From: Lachnospiraceae bacterium RM5
GTDB taxonomy: Bacteria > Bacillota > Clostridia > Lachnospirales > Lachnospiraceae
Direction: 5' to 3'
NCBI GenBank assembly: GCA_900110975.1
Contig: FOFK01000006.1
Span: 1-39,581 of the forward strand
Length of the DNA: 39,581 nucleotides
The translations under genes and the position numbers were made by a program. The notes under the pieces are model-generated. The model saw only the letters and a program-made list of their open reading frames with translations, was not told where the DNA came from and did not search any database. Position 1 is the first letter of the stretch; each line of letters starts with the position of its first letter. Positions 18,701-27,800 of the stretch are shown here, in pieces.

Positions 18701-20405
18701 TATATGATTTTGTGGTTGTCTTTGATCCGTCTGTTGCTGTTAAAGTGATAGTTACACTGTCACCAACACTCATATCAGAACCAATTGTTAATGTCTTTGA
18801 TGATGTGTATGTGGTAGCAGAACCACTTCCTATCTTGTATGTACCACTTGTTGCATTCTTAAGACCAATTGTAAGCGAAAGTGTATCTGTTGAGAATGAT
18901 CCACCTTCTTTAGAAATAGTTGGTGTTGGTTCTGTAACTGCGTTGTAAACAACTGCAATACCTGTTGAACCAATATTACCTGTAATTGTTCCGCCAGATA
19001 CTGTAAATGTATTTCCACTAACCTGATCTGTATATGTTCCATCAGCCATTCCAGCTTCTTTTAATGAGAAATTAGCTGATGTTGATGTTCCTGAACAGTT
19101 AACAAGGATAACACCATTTCCACCTCTTACATTATATGCAATCGAACCATTTGATCCTAAATATTCTGACTGACCATTATAGAAGTTATGGAATTTGTTT
19201 ACTGCTACTACTTCTTTACTAAAGCACTGTGTAGAACAAATAGTTCCAATATTTCCGCCTCTCCATCCATCTGTACGTGCAAAGTAAAGAGCTGTTGCTT
19301 TATTTCTTGAACCTACTAAAGCCCATGTCTTGTTAATATTTGAATCACTTACATATGTAGATTCTTTATTATCATTTGAATATGTATCATGTGATTCAGC
19401 CCAAAGAACTGTATTTGAAGCTCCGGCATTTTTCTTATATGAAGATGTTGCTGCACTAGCTGCATTTCCACCCGAAACATTTCCACGAATTTCATTACCT
19501 GTCTGGTTATCTGTTACAGCCATATATTTTGTATATTCTGAAATAGAAGGACCAGCTGTTCCATCTAAGATTTCACCATAAATATATAAATCATCATATA
19601 AACCTTTTGTAGCATAATAAGATTCTGCCGCACTTGTAACATTTGGCCAGAAGTTTGAATTATGTCCATCTGTATCATTTGGAACCCCAATATGTTTTGC
19701 AGCGTCAAATCTGAATCCGTCCGCTCCACAATCAATACATTCTTTTAAATATGTAATAACAAGATTCTGTACATATGTATTTTCTGTATCAAGATCCGGA
19801 AGTCCACCCATTGACATGTGAGTAACTCTGTAACGATTTGTATAGTCACCAATTTCTGTAAATCCATCGCTATGATAATACTGCGATGATGTAAGACCAT
19901 GTAATGCTGCATTTGTAATGTTGTATTTTGTCTGATTTCCTAAATGATTTGCAACAACGTCAACAATTACATGAATACCATATTTGTGTGCTTCTTCGCA
20001 CATTGCTGTAAACTCAGCTTTATTTCCTAAAGCAGAACCGCCTGTATTATCAATAACGAATCCGGCTGGCTGGTAATATAACCACCATACACTGTTTGTA
20101 CATCCTGCTGTATTTTCTTTTGATCTCTGAATAGGAGATGTCTGGATAGAAGTATATCCTGCTTCTGCAATCTTTTTCATGTTGTCTTTAATTGTATTAA
20201 AAGACCAATCAAATGCATGAAGTATAACACCATCCTGTACGTTGTCCTCTAATCCGTATGTCTGTGCTGCTGTCTGTGCCTCTGCTAATGTTACAGCTTC
20301 TGCAACTTCCGGTTTCACGAGTGGTGAAAAGTTGAAAAAGAATGCTGATAAAAGCATAATCACGGACATAAATAAACTTGTTCTTTTTCTTGTTTTAAAG
20401 TTCAT
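15771..20405 (-). CDS. Very large secreted alpha-amylase, GH13_28-like, with two CBM26-like and one CBM74-like module (amylase 2)
   Basis: At 1544 residues this is the largest protein in the window. A signal peptide (about 1-37, ending AEA) precedes an AmyE-like GH13 domain (48-490) with D149 of DVVANH, nucleophile D234 in GFRFDAAKH, acid/base E278 in IYGEIL and D340 in AESHDT. Then come a chitobiase-like domain (497-573), CBM26-like modules (577-672 and 685-770), a MucBP-like domain (775-841), a second chitobiase-like domain (845-927), a Ser/Gly linker, a CBM74-like module (about 940-1250), an Ig-like domain (1258-1347) and the shared FN3 pair (1355-1544). The set suggests attack on granular starch. 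The start is an ATG behind AAGGAGG. It is the inner gene of the minus-strand pair and diverges from amylase 3 across 501 bp. Confidence 0.93.
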   Translation of the reverse strand: MNFKTRKRTSLFMSVIMLLSAFFFNFSPLVKPEVAEAVTLAEAQTAAQTYGLEDNVQDGVILHAFDWSFNTIKDNMKKIAEAGYTSIQTSPIQRSKENTAGCTNSVWWLYYQPAGFVIDNTGGSALGNKAEFTAMCEEAHKYGIHVIVDVVANHLGNQTKYNITNAALHGLTSSQYYHSDGFTEIGDYTNRYRVTHMSMGGLPDLDTENTYVQNLVITYLKECIDCGADGFRFDAAKHIGVPNDTDGHNSNFWPNVTSAAESYYATKGLYDDLYIYGEILDGTAGPSISEYTKYMAVTDNQTGNEIRGNVSGGNAASAATSSYKKNAGASNTVLWAESHDTYSNDNKESTYVSDSNINKTWALVGSRNKATALYFARTDGWRGGNIGTICSTQCFSKEVVAVNKFHNFYNGQSEYLGSNGSIAYNVRGGNGVILVNCSGTSTSANFSLKEAGMADGTYTDQVSGNTFTVSGGTITGNIGSTGIAVVYNAVTEPTPTISKEGGSFSTDTLSLTIGLKNATSGTYKIGSGSATTYTSSKTLTIGSDMSVGDSVTITLTATDGSKTTTKSYTFTKKETSSYKAYLSLPSGWSTPVYCYAYDDSDEDNVIKNGAWPGIQMSYDSSTSLYYYEIPEEMGSPKVIFYSTTGRYPADSEPGLTFSADEMIYKNGIWSEYSEGPEPTDDIDGNIYLNNAAGWSNQYVYRWKKSTAVNEAGWPGKAMTYDATTGYYYVARDDAYDMIIFNNNSGTQTDDLTLPSDKNVYNNSTGTWSCYCAEEKGTVVVNYVDASGKALTTAVTMTGKVGDSYTTSAKTFDGYTLSSTPSNATGTYVKGTTTVNYVYNVVSDDTPRVTSSLTDGSTFTTETATTTLTLTNAVSGTYTLDGGATKTFTNTVDVVLGQGKVGNSTITLECTAKNSSGETKSYTFTFNKKFVVKSGSGSSSSGAILTQEGLSSEKYVTSAGLGVKKTITSYSDFTEDMLIAQAAANDDARSFRGPHEGPVYDDYALYAAYDDTNLYVGWQYVNTADINAADQDYPKSDNGFPDNGDIPQMLAFYVPGQQTTDGRLANGKGVWGLDVTFDTPVSAIACFSSKSGSGTPGFFLPDSNGDLSYDSPYCLGFKSNGISYSSTRGYCLPSAIYGTTGNGYTGHTVSMLADASNFKELIAKGHDTAHDTFYMMTIPLSVLNTTASEVATNGIGVMHVSTFGESGINSVPMDYSMVDNAEKEYSEDASTSMEKQDSDTITMSLASVGASISGGTVTTPLQVNFGADASSPQVKDNARTLKATVYGGTAGYTCKFYVGSTLLATKTASGSTEVSTAWTPSAGGTYTIKCVVTDAAGESVTSSKEYVIEGGGTVITELDAPVAYATSDSNQTVKVSWDAVEGATSYQLYKYYASTKTIQKSKVVTTTYATFNGLTAGKTYKYIVQAVCDTAVSDNVDGSFAVDAMVGKKNSTSVVPTATFNYDKGYLELSWDKASGVSTYYVYKYYTKTKTLSAAKKVTGTSTKYYTATPGKTYRYLVSTKQFTGSALEGYNGKDCISINIPKID
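15774..16343 (-). repeat. Shared C-terminal FN3-pair module, copy in amylase 2
   Basis: This encodes residues 1355-1544, ending YNGKDCISINIPKID. The start of the module (DSNQTVKVSW) agrees with amylase 4, but from WDAVEG onward it agrees with amylase 1. This is a mosaic pattern at both protein and DNA level. Confidence 0.9.
16656..17588 (-). other. CBM74-like starch-granule-binding module within amylase 2
   Basis: Residues 940-1250 form an unusually large (about 300-residue) module after a Ser/Gly linker. It contains YDDTNLYVGWQYVN, a Trp-rich GVWGLDVTFDTPV strand, a disordered-looking region with GTPGFFLPDSNGD, and GIGVMHVSTFGESG. Size, neighbours (CBM26-like modules, GH13_28 catalytic domain) and local sequence fit CBM74, the family known from Ruminococcus bromii Sas6 and Microbacterium aurum AmyA that binds granular starch. 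The assignment is from memory of the family and was not tested by a profile search. Confidence 0.7.
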
Positions 20406-20796
20406 TTTTTTCTAAATACCTCCTTATTTTTCGACATTACGTCAACTACATTTTGCTATTTTTACAGAAAAAAAATAAGACAGGTCATATATCGTAAACC
20501 ATTTCTGCAATCATTCAAAACTACCTTACAAGTAAAGTCAAAGTCTTAAAATCCGCCTTAAAATCTTATAAATCGCACCAATTATTATAAAACTCTAAAA
20601 CCTTTGAAATAATTTAACATTATTGACCTATCCCCTAGCAACTTTTCCTAAGACTAATATACATTTATTACAATTTTTTTTCAATAGGCAAAAAAAACTT
20701 TAGCACATTGTCCATAAACGGCGTTGCTAATTTGTGCAATTCTTACCATCATAATTTTATATTATGTTTTTTTTTATAAATTTTAACAAAAAACAG

Positions 20797-20825
20797 TTGT
20801 TTTTCACCTTTAAAGGATATAAAAT
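20797..20825 (+). promoter_or_regulatory. Possible promoter of amylase 3 in the divergent amylase centre
   Basis: TTGTTT (20797-20802) and TAAAAT (20820-20825) are 17 bp apart, which would give a leader of about 75 nt with a purine-rich stretch (20826-20850) before the real AAGGAGG of amylase 3. Neither box is a full consensus match. The rest of the 501-bp gap 20406-20906 is A/T-rich. No convincing minus-strand promoter for amylase 2, cre-like operator, or gene could be identified in it. Confidence 0.45.
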
Positions 20826-20906
20826 GGAGGTGGAGAAGTAGGTGATGGATTAACATAATTATCGCCTATTATTTTTTTTCAAAAAAAATGTATTAAGGAG
20901 GATTTT

Positions 20907-23900
20907 ATGCGCAAAAAAACAAATTTCGCAGGAAAGATAGGTGCAGTTTTACTTTCTACAGCACTTTTAACAAGCAATATCATTTCAGGAATACCTTTTA
21001 TTTCAAATGCATATAATAAGGTAAGCCCTGTAAAGGCAGAAACTGCTCTTGCTGATACTGCTTCAAAAACAGTAAATGCAGATGTCTTTTCCTGGGACAA
21101 CGCAACAGTTTATTTCTTACTTACTGACAGATTTAAAAATGGTAATACTGAAAATGACCATTCATATAACAGAGGATTAAATCAGGACGGAACAGTAGCA
21201 AACATCTCTGATACAAGAGGAACTTTCCACGGTGGCGATTTTAAAGGTATTACCGAGACTATTGAAGATGGTTACTTTGAAGACCTTGGCGTAAATGCTA
21301 TATGGATTAGCGCTCCATATGAGCAGATACACGGATATTTGACAGGTGATGGCTCTTCGCCAACATTTGCCCATTATTCATACCATGGTTATTATGTTCT
21401 TGATTATACAGAAACTGATGCTAACTTTGGTACAGCAGAAGAATTTCAAACCCTTGTTGATACAGCACATAATCATGGACTCAGGGTTATTTTAGATATT
21501 GTTATGAACCATGCAGGATATAACAGTTTATACGATATGGATGAATACGGATATGGTACAATAACAAATTCCGACTGGGAAAATGTCTATTATGACTTCA
21601 ATAATATTACAGCAACAAATTATCATGATAATACTATAGATTACGATACATCTACAGAAGATTGGGCAAAATGGTGGGGTTCATCATGGATAAGAGCAGG
21701 TGTTGCAGGATATACAGAAAGTGGTTCTGATCCTCTTACACAATGTCTTGCTGGTCTTCCTGACTTTAAGACAGAATCTAATGCAACCGTAGGAATTCCT
21801 CCTATTCTTGCAACAAAATGGCAGGCAGAAGGAACTTATGATGAAAAAGTAAATGAACTTAAAACTTACTTAAATAACAATGGTTATGCAATGACAGTTA
21901 CAAACTGCATTTCATACTGGTTATCATCATGGGTAAGAGAATATGGTGTTGACGGTTTTAGATGTGATACAGCAAAACATGTTGATAAATCTTCATGGGC
22001 AACACTTCATACAATGTGTACAGAAGCATTAAGAACATGGAAAGCAAACAACCCTGAAAAAGCTTTGGATAATCTTGATTTCTGGATGACAGGCGAAGCC
22101 TGGGAACATGGTCTTTCTTATGATGAATATTATACAGAAGGACAGTTTGAATCTATGATTAACTTCTCAACATGCGGTGGTGGTGCACTTGCTTCAGGCG
22201 TTCTTTCAGACGTTTACACAGGTTACGCAAATGCATTAAATACTAATGACGATTATAATGTATTATCATTCGTTTCATCTCATGATGAGGTACTTGCAAA
22301 CCAGTCACAGGATATGTATTATTTAGGTTCTGCCTTCCTCTTACTTCCTGGTGGAGTACAGATTTATTATGGCGATGAATCCGGAAGAGGTATGGTAGAC
22401 GGAGTTGATTTTGACGGTTATGGCGGAGCAGGACATTCACTTAGAAGTGATATGAACTGGGATAACCTTGATGAAGAACTCCTTGCACATTGGCAGACTG
22501 TAGGTAACTTCAGAAACAATCACGTAGCAGTTGGCGCAGGACTTAATACTGAAGCAACTACAACTTCAGGTATTGGTTTTGTAAGAACATATGAAGCAAC
22601 AAATGTTTATGACAGGGTTGCAGGTGTTGTTGGTGCCACTGCAAATTCTGATGTTACTATTGATGTAAGTTCAGCATGGGAAGATGGCGAAACAGTAGTT
22701 AACTATTATGATTCTTCATCTTGTGAAGTAGCAGATGGAAAAGTAACATTTAACGCAGGCGCTAATGGAACAATTCTTATTGCAGATCCAGATGGAAAAC
22801 CAATTGTTTCATTAAAAGGAGATACTAAATTCTCTGATACAGCTACAATTACAGTTGCACTTGAAAACACTGACAAAGCAAAAATTTCCATTGATGGCGG
22901 AAAGAAATTCTATGTATACAACGGAAGCACTTTCACAATCGGATCAAACGGAATTGATGAAGATACTATCAAAGTAAGTTATGAAGCTACTAACGATAAA
23001 GGTACAACAAAAGGTACAAAAGTATTTACAAAAACTCAGGTAATTGAAGATCCTAATATTGATTACACAGCAAAAGTTCATCTTAAAATGAGTGATGGAA
23101 GTACGCCAAATATTTATGCATGGACAAATGATTCTTCAAAGACACCACTTGCAGGTGCATGGCCTGGAACTACAATGACAGAAACTGATTCAGAAGGCTA
23201 TTATTATATGGAACTTGATACAACTTCTTCATATAATGTTATAGCATGCAACTCTACAGGAAGTGCCCAGACTGATAATATCTCTAATTTAAGAGGTGAG
23301 GTATGGATTACTGTTGATACAAGTTATTCTTATACTATTGATAAACAGACAATTGAGGATGATCCAATAGATAATACAATTACTATTACAATTGTTCCAT
23401 ATTCAGGTGCATCAGCTCCTTACCTTTATGTATGGAGCAGCACTAATACTTCAATTAACGGAGGTTTCCCTGGTAAACAGCTTACTGAAAAAGATTCTGA
23501 TGGAAATTATGTATTTACAGTTGATGGATATACTTCTGTCAGCTGCATAATAAGTAACGGAAGCAACACAGGACAGTCAGGAAATATAACAGGAATCACA
23601 GGAAGTGCCGTAATTACATTTACAGGTTCAAGCTATGCCACAGATTATTCTGTTGAAAAAACTGCTGCTGCAGAATCAAAATTCTCAGCATTAAAATCAT
23701 TAACAAAATCTGTTATGGCATTAGATAGTACAGAATATACATCAACTTCTTATAATAAAGTATATGCTTATGTAGCAGACGCCATCACTCTTATCAATCA
23801 GGGTGAAACTGGTGCTGATGCTACTGAAGTAGCTTCATTATACGATGCGATGTATGCAGCAAAAGCTGCGCTTGTACTTGCAAATCCTGTAATCAAATCA

Positions 23901-24695
23901 GCAAATACTTCTAATAATACAATTACAGGTACAGCTGCATGTAATTCTACAGTAACTGCTATCTTAGGAAACAAATCATACAATGCAACAGCCGATGATG
24001 TAACAGGCGAATTTTCTATTACATTTAAATCATTAGTTGACGGAAACAACGTGGCATTCTTTGTTACAAGAGACTCTTTAGCTTCTGCAGAATATGATTA
24101 TACTGTTGGAACGGAGATTATTACTACACTTAACGCACCAGTTGCATATGCAACATCAAATGCATCTAAGTCAGTTACAGTTTCATGGGAAGCAGTTGAT
24201 GGTGCAACGTCTTATCAGCTTTATAAATACTTTGCAAGTTCTGGAGTAATTCAGAAATCCAAGGTTGTTACTGATACTTATGCTACATTTAGTGGATTAA
24301 CAGCAGGAAAAAGATATAAATATATTGTTCAGGCTATCTCCGATACAGGAGCTTCTGACAATGTAGATGGATCTTTTGCAGTTGATGCAATGGTTGGCAA
24401 GAAGAATGATACTTCAGTTGTACCTACAGCTTCATATAATTACAACAAAGGATGCTTAACTCTTTCATGGGATAAGGTCGATGGTATTAGTACTTATTAT
24501 GTTTATAAGTATTACATGAAAACAAAAACTTTATCTTCACCTAAAGAAGTTTCAAAAAATTATGCAACATACTATACAGCTACTCCAGGAAAGACATATA
24601 GATATTTAGTGAGTACAAAGAAATTCACAGATTCAGAACTTTCAGGATATAACGGAAAGGACTGCATCAGCGTGAATATTCCAGAAATAAACTAA
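20907..24695 (+). CDS. Secreted MalS-like alpha-amylase (GH13_19-like) with CBM26-like, FIVAR-like and Ig modules (amylase 3)
   Basis: The 1262-residue protein has a signal peptide (about 1-45) and a GH13 domain (57 to about 625) that resembles the MalS group, not AmyE. It contains FHGGDFKGI, YHGYYVLDYTETDANFGT, region I DIVMNH (197-202), LPDFKTES, nucleophile D354 in GFRCDTAKH, acid/base E397 in MTGEAWE and D460 in SSHDE. Then follow a chitobiase-like domain (632-710), a CBM26-like module (718-812) and a second, more divergent one (822-916), a helical FIVAR-like segment (917-992), an Ig-like domain (995-1068) and the shared FN3 pair (1074-1262). MalS itself is a periplasmic enzyme that releases short maltodextrins. 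A similar product pattern here is inference. The ATG follows AAGGAGG by five bases. Amylase 4 lies 136 bp downstream. Confidence 0.92.
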   Translation: MRKKTNFAGKIGAVLLSTALLTSNIISGIPFISNAYNKVSPVKAETALADTASKTVNADVFSWDNATVYFLLTDRFKNGNTENDHSYNRGLNQDGTVANISDTRGTFHGGDFKGITETIEDGYFEDLGVNAIWISAPYEQIHGYLTGDGSSPTFAHYSYHGYYVLDYTETDANFGTAEEFQTLVDTAHNHGLRVILDIVMNHAGYNSLYDMDEYGYGTITNSDWENVYYDFNNITATNYHDNTIDYDTSTEDWAKWWGSSWIRAGVAGYTESGSDPLTQCLAGLPDFKTESNATVGIPPILATKWQAEGTYDEKVNELKTYLNNNGYAMTVTNCISYWLSSWVREYGVDGFRCDTAKHVDKSSWATLHTMCTEALRTWKANNPEKALDNLDFWMTGEAWEHGLSYDEYYTEGQFESMINFSTCGGGALASGVLSDVYTGYANALNTNDDYNVLSFVSSHDEVLANQSQDMYYLGSAFLLLPGGVQIYYGDESGRGMVDGVDFDGYGGAGHSLRSDMNWDNLDEELLAHWQTVGNFRNNHVAVGAGLNTEATTTSGIGFVRTYEATNVYDRVAGVVGATANSDVTIDVSSAWEDGETVVNYYDSSSCEVADGKVTFNAGANGTILIADPDGKPIVSLKGDTKFSDTATITVALENTDKAKISIDGGKKFYVYNGSTFTIGSNGIDEDTIKVSYEATNDKGTTKGTKVFTKTQVIEDPNIDYTAKVHLKMSDGSTPNIYAWTNDSSKTPLAGAWPGTTMTETDSEGYYYMELDTTSSYNVIACNSTGSAQTDNISNLRGEVWITVDTSYSYTIDKQTIEDDPIDNTITITIVPYSGASAPYLYVWSSTNTSINGGFPGKQLTEKDSDGNYVFTVDGYTSVSCIISNGSNTGQSGNITGITGSAVITFTGSSYATDYSVEKTAAAESKFSALKSLTKSVMALDSTEYTSTSYNKVYAYVADAITLINQGETGADATEVASLYDAMYAAKAALVLANPVIKSANTSNNTITGTAACNSTVTAILGNKSYNATADDVTGEFSITFKSLVDGNNVAFFVTRDSLASAEYDYTVGTEIITTLNAPVAYATSNASKSVTVSWEAVDGATSYQLYKYFASSGVIQKSKVVTDTYATFSGLTAGKRYKYIVQAISDTGASDNVDGSFAVDAMVGKKNDTSVVPTASYNYNKGCLTLSWDKVDGISTYYVYKYYMKTKTLSSPKEVSKNYATYYTATPGKTYRYLVSTKKFTDSELSGYNGKDCISVNIPEIN
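24126..24692 (+). repeat. Shared C-terminal FN3-pair module, copy in amylase 3
   Basis: This encodes residues 1074-1262. The DNA from about 24182 to the end is nearly identical to the copy in amylase 4 (second domain MKTKTLSSPKEVSKNYATYY), while its first part (NASKSVTVSW) matches amylase 1. It ends YNGKDCISVNIPEIN. Confidence 0.92.
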
Positions 24696-24732
24696 TAAAT
24701 ATATCACTTTAATTTAACTTATAATAATCTCT

Positions 24733-24797
24733 ACAGGGAGCCTACTGGTATTTTTAACAATATATAATATTTATACCGGAAACGCTCCCTGTTTTTT
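24733..24797 (+). terminator. Terminator between amylase 3 and amylase 4
   Basis: ACAGGGAGC (24733-24741) pairs with GCTCCCTGT (24784-24792), with an inner GGTAT/ATACC pair, and the stem leads into six T residues (24792-24797). Amylase 4 begins 34 bp later and no good promoter was seen for it, so it may be expressed through read-through of this terminator. The counterpart on the other strand is at 15679-15735. Confidence 0.85.
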
Positions 24798-24831
24798 AAA
24801 ACAAAAAAAAGGAAGGTTAGCAAAAAAACAA

Positions 24832-27800
24832 ATGAAATCGTTTAGTAAAAAACTATTAAAAACTGCATCTGCATATATTTTATCTACAGCTATACTTGCC
24901 ACATCTGCATTATCTGGTTTTTCGCCAGTTGCCGGTATTGCAAAAAAAGCTGTAAATGAAGTGGTTGCTGAAGCGTCTACAGCCGATATGTTATCATCTG
25001 ATGACAGAGGTGTTATTTATGCAAATTCAAGAACTGACTTTAGAGATGAAACAATTTATTTTCTTATAACAACAAGATTTTATGATGGTGATTCAACGAA
25101 TAATACAACAACATCAGAGGATACAAAAGCAAATAATGCAAAGTATAATGATTGTTCCTGGAGAGGTGATTTTGCAGGTCTTATTGATAAACTTGATTAT
25201 ATTAAGGCTCTCGGATTCACAGCCATCTGGATTACACCTGTAGTACAGAACAATTCAGGTTATGATTATCACGGATATCATGCATATAATTTTAATGCTG
25301 TTGATTACAGATACGAATCAAATGGAATAGATTATCAGACACTTATCGATGCAGTTCATGCAAAAGGTATGAAAATCATACAGGACGTAGTATTTAATCA
25401 TACCTGTAATTGGGGCGAAGAAGGATTAAATGCACTTGGTGGAGACAGCCTTGGCACACAACTTTCAAGCGATGTATATTCCACAAGAAATCAGGTTGTA
25501 ATGAACGGAACTGGTGATCCTTTAAACATCTTCCATCATAATGGATTTTGTGGTGGTGGTGACTGGGATAACTTTGAAGCACAACGGAAAACCATAGCAG
25601 ATGACTGTTTTGACTTAAATACAGAAAATCCCGTTGTATATAATTATCTTGTTGATGCATACAAAAAATACATCGATATGGGAGTTGATGCCTTCAGAGT
25701 AGATACTGTTAAACATATTTCAAGACTTACATTAAATACTGCAATTCTTCCCGACCTTGTAGAAGAAGCAGAGTCTAATGGAAATGATAATTTCTATATG
25801 TTTGGCGAAGTTTGTACCAAAGGACATGATGTATGGTACAGAGATGCTCCTCCAATATCTACATGTTTCTATACATGGGATAATGATGCATCTTATAAAT
25901 CATTATGGAGCAGCACAGATGAATCGGTAAATACAGAACTTGTTGCCACACATTATACAGATCACGCAGATACTTCAAATCAGCCTACATCAACAAACGC
26001 ATTCCTCAACGGAAATTCTTATCATACACCGGATTATTCAAATAAATCAGCAATGGATGTTATCGATTTCCAAATGCATTGGAGCTTTAACAATGCATCA
26101 TCAGCATTTAGTACAGCTTTAAACGAAGATCAGTATTTTAATGATTCCACATGGAATGTAGTATATGTAGATTCTCATGATTATGCTCCTGATAATTGTC
26201 AGACAACAAGATACACAGGTGGAACTGATGCATGGGCAGAAAATTTATCACTTATGTTTACATTTAGAGGAATTCCTTGTGTATATTATGGAAGTGAAGT
26301 TGAATTCAAAGCAGGATATCCTATAGATGTCGGCCCTAACTCTCCACTTGAAGAAACAGGTAGAGCTTACTATGGCGACTATCTTGAAGGAAATGTAGAT
26401 ACTACAGACTTTACTGAATTTGGAAACTTAAGTGGCAATGTTGAAACTACATTAAAGAAGGACCTTTCACAGCATATTATGAGACTTAACAGAATCCGCC
26501 AGGCTGTACCTGCACTTAGAAAAGGACAGTATTCAACCGATGGTTGTTCAGGAAATCTTTCATTTAAGAGAAGATATACAGATGCTACTACAGACAGTTT
26601 TGCACTTGTTGCAATTTCAGGAAGTTCAACATTTACAGATATTCCTAATGGTACATATGTTGATGCAGTAACAGGCGACATTCAAACAGTTACAAATAAT
26701 ACACTTACAGCTAATGTTTCCGGAACAGCAAACATGAAGGTTTATGTTCTTAATACCACTTTAACACCTGCTCCTGGAAGAGTTATTCCAAACGGTACAT
26801 ATTTAACAGATGGTGGTACTGCTGAAATAATTGATAATGGTGATGTTGATGTTGTAGAGCCAACTTCTGTTACACTTTCTGATTCTAGTGTATCTGTAAA
26901 AGAAGCTTTAACAACAACTATTACAGCTACAGTTCTTCCGGAAAATGCTTCAAAGAAAACTGTAACATGGACTTCATCAGATAATAGTGTTGCAACAGTT
27001 TCAGGTGGCGTTATAACAGGTGTTTCTGTTGGAACAGCAGTGATTACAGCAAAAACCTCAAACGGACTTACAGCTACATGTAATGTGACTGTAACTGAAA
27101 ATACAGATATTGTAAAACCAACATCTATTACATTAGATAACACAAATCTAACTGTTTTACAAAGAAATTCAGAAACTCTTACAGCTACAGTTCTTCCCGC
27201 AAATGCAACTAATAAGACCGTAACATGGTCTTCATCAGATTCTAATATTGCTAGTGTTTCCGGAGGTGTAGTTACAGGTGTTTCTGCAGGAACTGCCGTA
27301 ATTACAGCAACAACTTCAAACGGGCTTAGTGCAACATGCAATGTTACTGTTGAAGCAAATACAGATGATTTAAGAATTTATTTTGATAATTCATCTTCAT
27401 GGAGTACTGTTAATGCATACATCTGGAATAATACTACTGTGGTAAATAATGGTTCATGGCCAGGAAATGCTATGGCATATGATTCAGCATCCGGCTATTA
27501 TTATATTGATGTTGATACAAGTGCATTTGATATGATTATATTTAATAACGGTTCCGGCACACAAACAGCAGATCTTACTATCCCAACAAACGGAAATAAT
27601 CTTTATACATATTCATCTAGTGCATGGTCAACATATTCACCATCAGTTAGTGTAGCTTCTGTTTCTCTTAATCAAAATACCTTAGCATTAAATACAGGAG
27701 ATTCTTCTAGCCTTACTGCAACAGTTCTCCCAACAAATGCTACAAACAAAGGAGTTACATGGACTTCATCTAAAAATTCAGTAGCAACAGTAGATGATAA

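Noticed and set aside
20406-20906. Catabolite-repression (cre-like) operator between amylases 2 and 3
   Set aside because: Several short inverted sequences were inspected, but none matches the usual cre pattern well enough to report.
26742-27341. 199-residue minus-strand reading frame within amylase 4
   Set aside because: It is antisense to the Big_2-coding repeats and mirrors their periodicity. There is no supporting start signal and the plus-strand gene is certain.
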